The position numbers and the translations under genes are program-made. The notes under the pieces were generated by a model. It was given only the letters and a program-made list of their open reading frames with translations, searched no databases and was not told the origin of the DNA. Positions 1 to 19,152 of a stretch of 64,000 nucleotides of DNA are shown piece by piece. The first letter of the stretch is position 1; every line of letters starts with the position of its first letter. The stretch is from Cliona cf. orientalis. Lineage: Eukaryota > Porifera > Demospongiae > Clionaida > Clionaidae. The stretch spans positions 496,001-560,000 of the forward strand of contig OZ005701.1 of the NCBI GenBank assembly GCA_963930775.1. The letters run 5' to 3'.

Positions 1-3334
<3,334 letters not shown>

Positions 3335-3623
3335 TAATAGTATTATTCTCTAACGTCAATAATTCTCAGGTGCAACTCTCAGCTGACTTCAGCACTGTAT
3401 TCCATAGATCTTGTCTTCTCGATCTGGCTGAATATTGAGTTGATCTAGATCACGCGCAGTACAGTCACTGCGCAGCGCCGCGAATGCACGGTACTTTGGC
3501 GACCTATACCAGACCGAGGCACGCAAAGAATGCTCGCGTGCCTCCAGCACACGAACAAAAGCACAAACAGAGGGCATAGAAACCAGTATAGATCCATACA
3601 GCAGTCATTTCGAGAGTTTAGAG
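3335..3623. promoter_or_regulatory. Shared promoter region of the divergent kinase pair
   Basis: These 289 bases separate the two divergent receptor-kinase start codons. The central part (about 3440-3500) is much more GC-rich than its surroundings and holds several GCGC steps (ACGCGCAG, CTGCGCAG). No TATA box is obvious near either start. Inferred to be a bidirectional promoter from gene arrangement alone. Confidence 0.5.
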
Positions 3624-8362
<4,739 letters not shown>

Positions 8363-8704
8363 CTAGCTAGCTACACTGCAAGCAGCAATGTTTTCGACGG
8401 ACAAAATTTATGTCAAAAATCGCATCAATTACTATGTTATGTGCAGTATTGTCCTACAACAGTCCTCATTATATAACACACTTTTATAATTAGTCCTCCA
8501 GATATATACATGCAATCTCATTGACATTTTGACATCATAATGTGACGACCTTTACCACATCCTTTTACTCTCATGTTCATTAATTATTATTTTATATTCA
8601 AAGCAAAAAAGAATTATTTTGAAAAAAAGTAAAATTTATCTCTGTTCATGTATGGGCATAGAAACTGAATATGGGGAATGGGTAAAGGGAGGATTGGTGG
8701 GTGG
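8363..8704. other. Convergent 3' intergenic region
   Basis: AT-rich stretch between the stop codons of kinase B and the AEBP2-like gene. It must contain both 3' UTRs and polyadenylation signals. I see A/T-rich runs near 8580-8640 but no further gene or repeat. Confidence 0.5.
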
Positions 8705-10443
8705 CTATGGTTTTCTTTTGCTTTTCCTGGGGTAGAGAGCTAGCTCGTTGCTGAGGCAGTTGGCGGAAAGGATTCCAAGCTGGTAGGGACTAAGTTCTGA
8801 GAACGGAATGGTTCTCTCTTGGATACAGTCACTGATGGCAATCCACTCATCTGGAAGCCTATATGGAAACACACAAAAAATATTCAGTTTCATGCACACA
8901 AATTTTTTCATCAGGAGAAAAGAAATCACTACTTACAGTCGAGGGTACCATCGGATCAGACACTCCTCCTCCGGCTCAAAAGGACAGCGACGCTTACCAA
9001 GTATCTAAAAAAAAATAAACACCAAGCCATCCTCCATTAAATTAATAAATGGACCCCGGCCCTGTCATTACGACATACCTGCGGTCTGATTGTGATGTTG
9101 GAGTCCATATTCTGCTCAGTGGCATCGTGACTGGCCAACTCACTAGATGTTTGACTTATGACACTCATTGCCTGCACATCCACCAGATTCTCACGATGAA
9201 AATGAGCACCTGGAATGGGTAACACACACTTAATTAAAGTGCTATTGTCATATTACTGTACTTTGGGGACTGATTTCACAAAATCTTTTGGTTGAGCTTA
9301 CCATTAAATGCCATAGGTGGGTATGGTTGCTGTCCACCAACCTGCCTACGAGAGATCTTGATCTTGTACGATCGTCTTTGCTTCGAAGCAGCTACAAAAA
9401 CAAAGAGATGATAATATAAAGACCAAAGATGCCAGAATGTTTGGTGGTGAGTAAGCAAGCTGAGGATCTAATGCAGCTACTCATTTTCATCTTTCCATGT
9501 TCGTTCCAAAGCTACACAAGTGTTATTATTTTCGTTAACCCTTGACTCACTTGTGCTTCGGCTCCCAGGTGCATAGCTATCATCACTCTCATCCTCCGCG
9601 TCTCCAAACCCTTCCTCCGTCGAATAATCCTCGTCAGTACTCAGGCCGCAGCTCAGAGAAGAAGCTAGCTCGAGGTCGCTAAGACTGGCCTGAGAGGACG
9701 AACTGTTGTTCTTTTTCGAGAGTTTGTTGGTCCCTTTGAGGATTGCGACAGGCCTGGGGGGAGGGGGAGGGGCAGAAGGGGGTGGGGGAGTTGGGGTGCG
9801 GTCAAAGTGCCGCTGGAGGTGTCGTTGGAGCGCTTCGGTCGTGTTGAACGATTTGTTGCAGCCATTCATTAGACACTTGTTCAAACGCTCCTATATATAA
9901 AATACAAATAAAAAGTGATCATATAATTATAGCTCTTGAACTCCTGAAGGTTGTAGATGACTAGTCTAATAGCGGATCATAGCCTCACCCCCCCCCCCCC
10001 CCCCACCAAAGATGTTTTCAACTTCAGTGTGGTGCAACATTGAAACCCGTGGGATACCAGAGCATGAGGAAAAAATCTAAAAGTTTAATAATGGTGCCTA
10101 CACTCCACACTATTCACACATATTAAACTTGCTACCTTTGTATGTTTCTCCTTGATGTGTCTCTTGAGCCACTCGAACGAGTAGGACGGCTTGTTGTAGA
10201 CCTTACAGCCTTCCCAGAGACAGAAGAACAGGTCCTGACTGCTACATTCCGCCAAGTGGCTGTCATTGACGTGAAAGGATAGCTCCTCTCGGCTCGAAAA
10301 CAACGTCCCCTATGAAGCGATAGTACGTAGTGTGATATAAAAATTTGGCGTTTTTGTGTGTGTGTGAGGATGGCTAGACTTACGTTTTGTGGACAGCCCG
10401 TCCATTTGCACTCTAAAACAGCATTGATTCCTCGTCTAGACAT
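8705..10443 (-). CDS. AEBP2: AEBP2/Jing-like PRC2 cofactor zinc-finger protein
   Basis: AEBP2 is an accessory subunit of Polycomb repressive complex 2 in the nucleus. Exons on the minus strand: 10384-10443, 10136-10309, 9481-about 9892, about 9300-9391, about 9079-9210, about 8939-9006 and 8705-8858. Three GLI/Kruppel-type C2H2 fingers occupy residues 12-38 (CKWTGC), 42-76 (CLWEGCKVYNKPS) and 84-106 (CLMNGC...HLQRH), the spacing known for AEBP2. A Pro-rich then Ser/Asp/Glu-rich linker follows. The last exons give the basic KISRR motif and a C-terminus (IRWYPRLLPDEW) like the AEBP2 HWTPEDILPDVW block that contacts the PRC2 core. The exon 3/4 junction is ambiguous: the obvious acceptor at about 9391 gives the wrong phase, and a slightly later AG restores it. 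The protein is shorter at the N-terminus than vertebrate AEBP2. Next gene upstream is LYAR, same strand, 174 bp away. Confidence 0.88.
9988..10004. repeat. Poly-C tract (C17)
   Basis: Uninterrupted run of 17 C in the AEBP2 intron between fingers 2 and 3. It is one of at least eight long C or G homopolymers in the window. Confidence 0.95.
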
Positions 10444-10617
10444 CTCCGCTCGATCTCTCCGTCTGCCCTGGCTAGGCTAGGGGATGGTGTTTATCAGCTC
10501 CTTGTAATTGTGGCCAGATGGGAATCCCCCCAACCTCCACGTGCGCATAAATTTCACACGCTAAATTTCAAAAAGCGAAAAATTAATTTTAAATATAACA
10601 TTGCGCAAAAAAGACTG

Positions 10618-12484
10618 TTATGATATAGAATGCTCTTTCTTATGTTTATGCTTCTTGACAACTGTTTGAAGTTCAAGATCTCGATCACCACCGTTTTCTA
10701 ACCCTCCACCTTTCTTGTGCTTCTTAGCCAAGATCACTTCTCCCTCTGGATCTGCACCACTGTCCAACTCAGCTTCATGCTTACGCTTCTTTCCTGGCAC
10801 AAGTCCACAGTCATCAGCACAGAGATTCTCCCTGCATTTTTGTTTTTTCTTCTTAGCTTTCTTAACGGCTTGCATTTCTTCACCATCTCCTTCGATAGCT
10901 GCTAATGTGTCCGTAAGATCGCCGGTTTCGTCACTCTCTCTCTGCTTTTTCTTCTTTTTCGCTTTCTTTACGACAGGCGAGTCATCATTTTCCACCTCTA
11001 CAGCATCTATTTCATCAGCAGTTGGTTCAATCTTTCGTTTTTTCTTCTTTCTCTTTGGCACTTCATCTTCAACATGGTCCTCCACCCCTGTACTCTCAAT
11101 CCCATTCAGGACTGTGGTATCACCGGTGTCACTGGTGTCACTAGGCTCTGCTGTCTCCTTGTGCCTCTTTTTCTTCTTTTTTGGCACTAATTCCATGTCA
11201 TCACCGTCAGTTTTTGTTGGTTCTTTAACTTGATGATCAGTAGGGAGGGAACTGGCTTGACTCTGTACAGAGGAGAGAATACAGTCATCACAGTTCTATT
11301 CGTCACATGGGCGCGCGCCAGCACCTCCTATATATTATACTGTGCTTTGCAAGTCAGTTGTCCAGTGGAAAGGGTAAAATCAATAGGCAGTGGCACTCAA
11401 GTGCTTAATTCAGTTATACTACAAGTCACAAAGGCTTTCAGTTTATATAGTGACAGAAATAGGTGCCATTCCCTAACCTTTCCTAGACAATTGAACGTAT
11501 ACAAAGAACTAGACTTGTTTTGCATAGGAGGGTGATACTACAGATGTGCAGTTGTGATAACCACAATTAATTTTAATACCTTCTTCGTGGCCCCACTGAA
11601 GGCCTCCCACAGTTGAGAGAGAGTCTTCTGATCTCGAACATTAAAACTGTTACGCACAAAATTCTGCATAATTAACAGGAAAAAATTAATGGTGGTGAAA
11701 GGTAGTCATAATATGATTAGAGTACAAATTATTGACACACACCTCGAATTTTGCTTTCTTTCTAGGAATATTGGGGTAGTCAGCGATCCGCTCCAGCAGC
11801 CCGGCCACCTTAGGGTTCACCTTTGCACCCGAAACTGACTGCTTCACTTGCTAAAACGAGAAAAATAATATTATGCTAAGGCCACTCCAATATGATTCAC
11901 TGTTTCCCCTTTCATCAGAAAGCCTGGGGCATGCGGGCGGGCGGTTCATTATTCATTATTCATTATCACTATACGTATTAGAGCGCCAGCAGCATTGACG
12001 ATCTTTGCCAAAGCTACCGTTAGACAACGAGATAAGAGCGGGTATACTAATACACTATAATGAACAAAATCTGGAAATTGTGGAAAGGATGCGGGCGGGA
12101 AATGGGAAACAACTAATCATATTGGAGTGGCCTAAATCAAAATACTCTCTGCCGGACAATGTCTAGCAAAATAACTCTCTGCCCGACATAGCAAAATAAT
12201 TCTTATCTCTCTTCCTAGGCTAAATAATTTACCTCCAACCACTCCTGTTGCTTTCTCTCCCCTTTCCCAGCGCCTGCCTTCCCGCTCTCCTTGTACAGTG
12301 CTCCCTGATACTTCTCCGCCTCTGAAATGCATTTAGTGTGATTGGCATACGCGTCTCCGTAGAAATCCTGGCCGCAGTCCATGCACGATAGGACCTCGCA
12401 CGTAGGGCACTCATTCTGGTAGTGTTTCTCCACCTGATTCTTCTTTAGGGAGGCGCCACACGCGTTGCAAGTGAAGAAAACCAT
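10618..12484 (-). CDS. LYAR: LYAR, cell growth-regulating nucleolar zinc-finger protein
   Basis: LYAR is a nucleolar protein involved in ribosome production and cell growth. Four exons: 12233-12484, about 11743-11850, about 11580-11664 and 10618-11262; the last acceptor (CTGTACAG) is chosen because it keeps the frame through SQASSLPTDHQVKEP. The start gives MVFFTCNACGASLKKNQVEK, the characteristic LYAR opening, followed by the second finger CEVLSCMDCGQDF and HTKCISE. Exon 2 carries NPKVAGLLERI and PRKKAKFE, and exon 3 LSQLWEAFSG, both colinear with the conserved LYAR core. The C-terminal exon is a Lys-rich tail with five KKKKK-type clusters separated by acidic segments, as expected for a nucleolar protein. 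Intron 1 contains a MITE and a short tandem repeat. Divergent from INCENP. Confidence 0.95.
11880..12132. mobile_element. Harbinger-like MITE in LYAR intron 1
   Basis: About 253 bp bounded by terminal inverted repeats that begin GGCCACTCCAATATGATT at the left and match the reverse complement at the right. Both ends are flanked by TAA (11877-11879 and 12133-12135), the 3-bp target duplication typical of PIF/Harbinger elements. The subterminal repeats continue with TGTTTCCC/GGGAAACA. No coding capacity. Plain non-autonomous DNA transposon. Confidence 0.82.
12136..12205. repeat. Short repeat shared with a CEP290 intron
   Basis: Two imperfect units of roughly 30 bp built on CTCTCTGCCGGACAATG followed by TAGCAAAATAA. 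The reverse complement of the same unit recurs two to three times at about 31733-31830 in CEP290. Immediately next to the MITE end. Confidence 0.65.
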
Positions 12485-12795
12485 CCCTTCTTTGCAGCTA
12501 CAATGTACTCCACGTGGGTGCACAGCAACGGTCAGAGGTCAACCGTTCCCTTACTGCGCATGCGTAATAAATTCTTGGCCTGCTCATGTCATGTGACACG
12601 GTGAAGATTGGGCGCGCTGATTGGCCACTTTGAATTTTTCAAACGGGGTTTGTTGATTGATTCCTGATGATCTCGCCAGGTCTGGAGTGTTGGACTTTCT
12701 TTTCTGCTCGTTTATAGATTTCTTCGTAGCCTTTTTAGCTTAGTTTTTCAGGCTTCGGTCAACTAAGCCCCCGTATTAAATACGTTCAAGAACTC
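12485..12795. promoter_or_regulatory. Bidirectional LYAR/INCENP promoter with NRF1, CCAAT and CHR-like motifs
   Basis: 311 bases between divergent starts. Visible motifs: TGCGCATGCG at 12555-12564 (NRF1-type palindrome), ATTGG (inverted CCAAT) at 12607-12611 and 12620-12624, GGGCGCGC at 12610-12617, and TTTGAA at 12629-12634 mirrored by TTCAAA at 12638-12643. TTTGAA is the CHR core used by DREAM/MuvB at mitotic genes in other animals, and INCENP is such a gene. Motifs are seen; function is inferred. Confidence 0.55.
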
Positions 12796-15700
12796 ATGTC
12801 CGAAGTGGTACCTTGGTTCAGCAGGCGGCGGACCCCAGGCGACTTGGAGACTAAGGTGCTCAACTCCTCGGGAAGCCGGTGTAAGTTTCTAGACGAGAAT
12901 GGCGAGGACATACGCTTCAAGGAGCCTGGGTTTAGGTGGGGCATGTTTAAGGAGATGCGCAAAGAAGTCTACAAGGATTATGCCGAGCGAATTCAAGCAG
13001 TTTTCGATGAAGTCTACGAGAAAATTACAAGAATTAAGAGGTAAAATGTGTACCATGTATGTAAGGTGTTCAAAATTTCACCTATTTTTAAATTTTAGAG
13101 AAAACGAGACTTCTCAGTCACCGATTCCAGTGCTGCCAACCATCAAAACGCCAGCAATTTCAAAAACCAGATCCCGTGTAGCTGCAGCTGGTGTCAAGCC
13201 CCCCACCCAACACCTCTCCCCCAAAAGAGATACCCCTGTCATTAGCCAACCAAGCTTCAATACACCTTCGCCCAGCACCACAAAAAGTACGAAAGTTCCA
13301 GAAACTGTCGAAAATCCACCAGAGGTAATCATTCTGGACGTCACCAATACAACGGTTCGAAGGTCGATGCGATTGAACAAAAAGGACGTACCCACAAAGC
13401 CTTCAGACAATCGATCGAGAGCACCGCACCAGCAACAAACTGATATTGAACTAAAGCCGGCAGACGTACAGCCCTCCGAGAGTACTTCAGCTAGGCCAAA
13501 GCGCAACACACGCTCACGTGCCACGAAAGCCACTGCTTCATCATCCAACGCTGGTCCTGACACTAAAGCTGAGCCTGTAAGACGATCGACAAGGGCAACA
13601 AGCAGACGAGCGGCTGCAAAGGCGGCCCAGAAACGGATAGAAGATTCCTTTGTAGAGATTAGCGAAGAACCAGGTGATGCACATACAACTAAGGCGAACG
13701 TGGAGGAAGGAGAGTCAGAATTGGCGGAAGGAGAAAGATCGGGAAAAAATGAGAAGCCGAAAAGAGAGTCCGTATCGTTACAGCAAGTGAAGATGTCCGT
13801 TTGTAAAGTATCGCTGGAGAAAGTGGCGTCGCCCGTGACAACACCGACCGTTATTGAGGCCCCTCCCCCTCCTCCTCCTTCTGAAGGGACCAGTGAAAAG
13901 GAGGAAGAATCGACAGCAAATTCAAAAGACGAACAGCCAGATTCCATGGAAGCTAGTTCTTCATCACATGAAGTCATAACTATAGGTATGGGATTTACTA
14001 ATTAGGCACTCCTGATACATGTACATGTACATACATATACATACCCTTTATCTTGGCAACTTGGGGTTCCCTAGGCCAGAGTAGAGCGGCGCTGCGCCGC
14101 TGTACTTGCATTCATTTCCCTTTGATGTGATTGTACAAGAATATTAAATCTTTGATCAAAATGAACAAAAATACCGCTCTACTCTGAATTTCTGGGGAAA
14201 CCCTTACATGTATGAAGTGATTTCTTTGATGTGATATAATTTAACATATTATGTGAAGCAATTTCTTTGATGTGGTGTAATTACGCAGATGGAGAAGAAG
14301 AAGAGGAGGGAAGTGATGTAGCCGCAGTTGCCCCGCCCCCAAAGAGGTCCCTCTCCGTGAAACCGAAGAGGAAGGTCAAGGGTCGGGGAGGGAAAAAGGG
14401 CGGGGCCAGGAAGGGGAGGAAAGGAGCTACAGCAGCAGCCAGGAGGGTCACACCCATCCCCATCCTGGAAGAGAAAGAAGGTATATTAAAACTTCACAAA
14501 TAGTATCTCTATGTCCCCAGTAACCATGCACCCATGTATGCCCTCAGATTGGGATATTTTTGCTGGTAAAATACATGTATTTCACTTGTAAATTTTTCGC
14601 GTAGTCTAAATTTCGTCACCAGACTTTAGTGACCAAAATAGGTATAGGTTGACATACGTTACACAAAATATTTCGCATGTTTAATTTTCGTCGGGAAAGG
14701 TCATCGACGAAAAAAATTAACGGTGAAAATTTCGTGATCTACGGTAACTGACTTATTTTCTTGTATATAGATGAGGGCACAGTTGAGCCAATGGAAGAAG
14801 ACAACAATGGCGGTGCCAGTGGTGCTGCTACACGTAGCTCAACCTCTTCCCCTCCCTCACAGCAACAGCAACAGGGGCCCCTATCTACCTCCTCATCGAG
14901 TGAGACCGTCTACGAGTCCTGCGTCTCTCAACAGTCACCCGTACGTGTGTCACCTTTGAACTCTACCGGAAGCGACGCTATGCCACGAAATTCACCTTCT
15001 GTCACGTGTGAAGATCATGATAATGAATCCTTGGATACACACGGAACGGAATCTAAGGAGAGTGCTACCGTCGTGAAAAAGCCGACAAGTAGGATCCCAG
15101 TGCTACGATTGGTCAAGTCACCACTGCCGAGTCAGCGATTTAGTAGCGGTAGTCTGAAGTCGCCGGCGCCAGCTTCACCGTTGCTTTCCTCCCCATGCCC
15201 AGCAACCAGTTCAATGACGTCGTCCTTAGAAACGGAGGCTCCACCCCTAGCAACCACACATGTCAAGAAGTCACGTCATGAGAAGAAAGAGAATATTGGT
15301 ACTAGTGCAACTTCTATCAATAAGTCCAAGAAACAACTTATAGACAGTCCTCGGACCAAAGAAATGCCATCATCACTGATTAATAGGGATTCACCCGCTG
15401 GGCCTATGAATGCCACGTATAGAGTGCCCCCGGTCAGCGTGCCGTACCTGAGCAAAGGCCACACCCCCAAGACGATCCGGCAACTACAGGAGAAGCTGAG
15501 GTCACAGACGAAGGGAAAGCTAATCTCTCTAGAGGAGCTCAGAAATGCAAGGTCAGCAATTTACATGTGTATGTATGTACAGTGAGCTTTTGTACATGCA
15601 ACCATTGGTACTTTATCCCATTTGTTGTCTACATTACCCCATTTTATACCCCAAATTTATAGCAATTATTTCCACTTTTCCACACAGTCCTTTGTTCAAG

Positions 15701-18545
15701 AAGCTCTCTGCGAAGAGAAAAGCAGCAGCAGCTCCATCGACGGTCGTCAAAGATGGTTCATCGGTTGTCCTTTCCCCGTCCAAAATCCCCCGTCTCTCTC
15801 CCTCCTCTCCCCTGGGGTCGGGGATCAAGAGGCTTCGCTCCGTCTCTCTAGAGAGGCTCAGCTCCGATCACATGACCAACCCAAAGAGGAAAAGTGGCAG
15901 CGGAAGCTCTTCTGGTGAAGCAGGTGAGAATAATAATTTTTAGTAAATATTCCAGAAAGTAGAAAATGATTATTCAACAAATATGTGAATTTGGAATTTT
16001 TGGGCTCTATAATATATTTTTATGTGCTTGATAATAACATTTTTTATTGGTTTTCCCCACACTGTAGTTATTATTGGTGATGATGATGGATCGCCCGTGC
16101 TCCCCACCACCCCTGCTGCCAACTCGGCCAACACTCGTAGCAGTATGTCTGATTTCGATGACGACAGCAGTACACCTCTACCACCATCCTCATCCGAGAA
16201 GGAGGAGGAAGGGGCGGAGTCAAGCCAAGAGGAAGACATCATGAATGTCTCGACGGCCAGTAGCCTAGGGGAGGAGCTTTCCTATACTCCCACGCCACAC
16301 CCACAGGAAGGGGCATGTCCGTATGATAGTGCCAAGACTGGATCCTCAAATAAGCTGGGTGGGAATGGTAATTCCATAAGGACAGACTTCCTGAAGGCCA
16401 TGTTTTCCAAGAAGCATAATTTTACTAAAGAGGATATCGCCAAGAAGGCCCCGGCTGTCACCTCGTTGATACCGGCGAAGAACTCTCCAAGAAAAATCGA
16501 GACAAGAGTGGTTAGTTTGAAATAATATCAGCATATCTACAGCATTAAATTTTACCCCTCTGCCCCTGCTAATTAGACTCGTCAGGAGAAGCTTGCCGAG
16601 AAGGTGCAGCGTAAGCGGGAGGAGGAGGAGCGCCGTCGCGAGGAACTCAAAGCCAAGAAGCTTCAGGAGATCGAGGAGAAGAAGAAAAAGAGAGAGGCCA
16701 AAGCCAAGAAGGTGGCAGAGAATCAGGCAGCTCTGAAGGAGCAAGAACAAGAGAAGAAGAATAGGCTCAAGGTATGCTGGGATTTATTAATTATAGGGGG
16801 GCACAGGAGTTTCCCCCCTTACGATTTTCTAACATGTATGGAGGATAACAGTGGAATATGTCTGATTTCCTCTCCTGATCTGATTCAAAAAGCTTTATAC
16901 CACAGTGACACAAAATTCTCAAAAAAGCTTACGCACCTTCGGTTCAGTGTTACAAACGATAATTTTTAATTCCCTCAGGGGCAGGCCAAGGATGACCCGG
17001 TGCAGAAGTTGAACCAGAAGAGAGCTCGTGAGGTGAGAGAGAAACAGCGTAAGCACAGAGAGAAGGCCCAGGCAGCCGAGACTAAGAGGAGAGAGGAAGA
17101 GGAGGCTGCTAAGAAGAGAGCTCAACAGATCGAGGAAGAGTGGAGGATTGTGACTGAACTAGCCTCAAAGAGAAAGGAAATCGAAGTGAGATATTAAACA
17201 TACCACCCTCATTGCAAGCATGAAAAATTTCAGAACTCAAATTTTGGCCTATTCATGTGATAGTGCGTCATATGTCCCCCTTTAGTAAAATTTAATGATA
17301 CTATGGCCAGTAAATATGTGCCAAGGTGTATATCATGCCACACTGAAAAAAGATAGTATGCTAAAACTTTTTAAAAATTATTACTATAGGAAGAGGAGAA
17401 GCGTCAAAAAAGGCTAGACAAGCAGAAAGAGAGGGAGCAAAAGAAAAAGCAACGCGAGCTCGAGGAAGAGAAAAAGCAACAAGCAGCAGCTGTAACAACA
17501 GCCACTGAAACCGCCGCTGCAAGCAGAAAGCCCCCCACAGCAACCAGAGCGAGTGGTAATGCCATGTTGAAAAAGATGGTGGTAGACGACCCAAAGAAGC
17601 GGATGGAGGAACTACTAACTGGAGCTATCACAAAAGTCAGGGCTCCAACGCCAGTTGGGAAGGGGAGAGGAGGAGGAGGAAGTGGGTGTGGCAGCAGTGG
17701 AGAGGAGGCATGTCCTGGATCTGGTGGAAAGTCTAATGGGTATGTTCCTGTAATTATACAGTTACAATTATCATATAGCTATACTATAAGACACAAGACA
17801 AAATTTCATTACCTTTTCATATTACCCTTCTGAAGGTTCCTGAAGCAGTTCTATGGTGTGGTAAACGACAGTGGCGCCAAGTCAACCTCATCCACAGCGA
17901 AAACCAAATCCAAGAAGACCCCAGTCACTGCTACCACCGCCACCACCTCTAGTGCCATGAGCGGCTCCAAACTCAAACCAATCCAGGAGAACAATTGCAT
18001 AGTAATAGATGATACATCACAAAGCGAGTCTGACGATGACGAATATAGCACACCTCTTAAAGATATCACTAGTGCCCTGAATTCAACGTTTACAAAGGAG
18101 GAGTCTTCGATCGAGAATAGCACAGCAGCTAAGGAGAAAGGAGAGCATACCACCGCCAAGGGTGTGGAAAATCATCCTAACAGCAACTTCACCACCACCA
18201 CTGTGGGGACTAGTTCGTGCACACCCACGCACAACAACCACTTCCACCTAATGGCAGGGTCTGCGCTAGCTAGCACGCTGGCAGCCAAGAGTCACGAGGC
18301 AAATGGACCGCAGTCTTACGCCATGACGCCAGCCGATAGGGACCCTCTCTTAGTCTATGAGAACTATGATATTGCTAACTTGAGCAGCGAGGACTCTACT
18401 GATGATGAGGAGTGCCCTAGAAAGGTATAATAATATAGGATACGTGTATACGTAGGTTGATTGATGCATGTAATCTATACCACAAACATAATAGCGTGAT
18501 ATTGTGCATGTAGGTATGGCCTGAACCCTGAACATTAGATCACTT

Positions 18546-18584
<39 letters not shown>

Positions 18585-18827
18585 CCTCTCTCTCAGGTTA
18601 TTCCCCAGTGGGCTGGCTCTCATGCGCTGAACAGCTTCATGCTAGACCAAGAGGCTGCACTGGAAGCAAACTGCATTGACATAGCCAAGATCTTCCCTCC
18701 AGAGCAGCTCCTCAAAGATATTGACCTAGCTAGAATCTTTAAATTTAAGAGAAAGCGATTCTTTCAGCGATCAAGCTCAGCACACTGGAACTCACCGTTG
18801 TACAAGAAAAATCGGTTTGAAATTTGA
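12796..18827 (+). CDS. INCENP: INCENP, chromosomal passenger complex scaffold
   Basis: INCENP anchors Aurora B kinase, survivin and borealin at centromeres and the spindle midzone. Eleven exons: 12796-13040, 13099-13985, 14289-14480, 14771-15551, 15688-15923, 16068-16510, 16577-16771, 16980-17185, 17390-17739, 17836-18424 and 18597-18827, with consistent phases; about 1,450 residues against about 920 in human. The N-terminal helix (ERIQAVFDEVYEKI) stands where the survivin/borealin-binding region belongs, but similarity there is weak. A long disordered basic and Ser-rich middle is followed by a single-alpha-helix-like Lys/Glu coil (16577-17530). The C-terminus is diagnostic: EDSTDDEECPRKVIPQWA then the IN-box ending RSSSAHWNSP. 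The serine cluster matches the TSS site that Aurora B phosphorylates. Extra length lies in exons 2-6. Confidence 0.95.
14064..14203. mobile_element. Small MITE-like inverted-repeat element in INCENP intron 2
   Basis: About 140 bp whose ends (GGGTTCCCTAGG...AGAGTAGAGCGG and its imperfect reverse complement at 14174-14203) form long inverted repeats. Next to the left arm is the palindrome GCGGCGCTGCGCCGC at about 14086-14100. No clear target duplication, so the exact ends are uncertain. Non-coding. Confidence 0.6.
14538..14746. mobile_element. MITE-like element, family 2 (copy 1), INCENP intron 3
   Basis: About 200 bp sharing most of its sequence with 34189-34391 in CEP290: GATTGGGATATTTT at the left, TTTTTCGCGTAGTCTAAA inside, and GATCTACGGTA at the right. 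The ends are imperfect inverted repeats (TACCGTAGATC versus CAGATTGGG). Two copies in unrelated introns show it is dispersed. Confidence 0.75.
18548..18596. repeat. (TC)n microsatellite at an INCENP splice acceptor
   Basis: Nearly pure TC dinucleotide run ending in the CAG acceptor of the last INCENP exon. It doubles as an unusually long polypyrimidine tract. Confidence 0.93.
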
Positions 18828-19152
18828 TAAGCCTAGATCATGCAATACCGGTAACTGCACGTCTCATTTTTTTTTCCCTTTTACTCTGTATATAGATTTT
18901 TGTGCCATGTATGTGTGTGTGTATTTACAATGTCATGTCTGGATTATTAGGCAGCATTCATTGTTGTCATGGTTATAATATATCACATCTAGCAAAAAAC
19001 TGACTATTAGAATAATAATAATATTATGTATTACATGTATGTTGTTAAATAATTTGATTTCTCTCTAACTCAACATAAAAAGTTAACATACACTCTAGTG
19101 TACCTATGGATAAGTGTTATGCGATCTGGTTACCATAGCAATACCATGTATA
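18828..19152. other. Convergent intergenic region, INCENP / EF-hand gene
   Basis: 325 AT-rich bases containing the two 3' UTRs, a TGTG-rich stretch near 18910-18925 and small ACATGTATG motifs. No further gene seen. Confidence 0.5.

Noticed and set aside
10715-11233. 172-codon plus-strand frame rich in Phe and Ser
   Set aside because: Antisense of the Lys-rich LYAR tail; the composition is explained by reverse complement of AAG codons.
13114-13977. 287-codon open frame on the minus strand
   Set aside because: It is the exact antisense of INCENP exon 2. The forward frame continues across splice sites into the diagnostic IN-box, and the reverse product is low-complexity.
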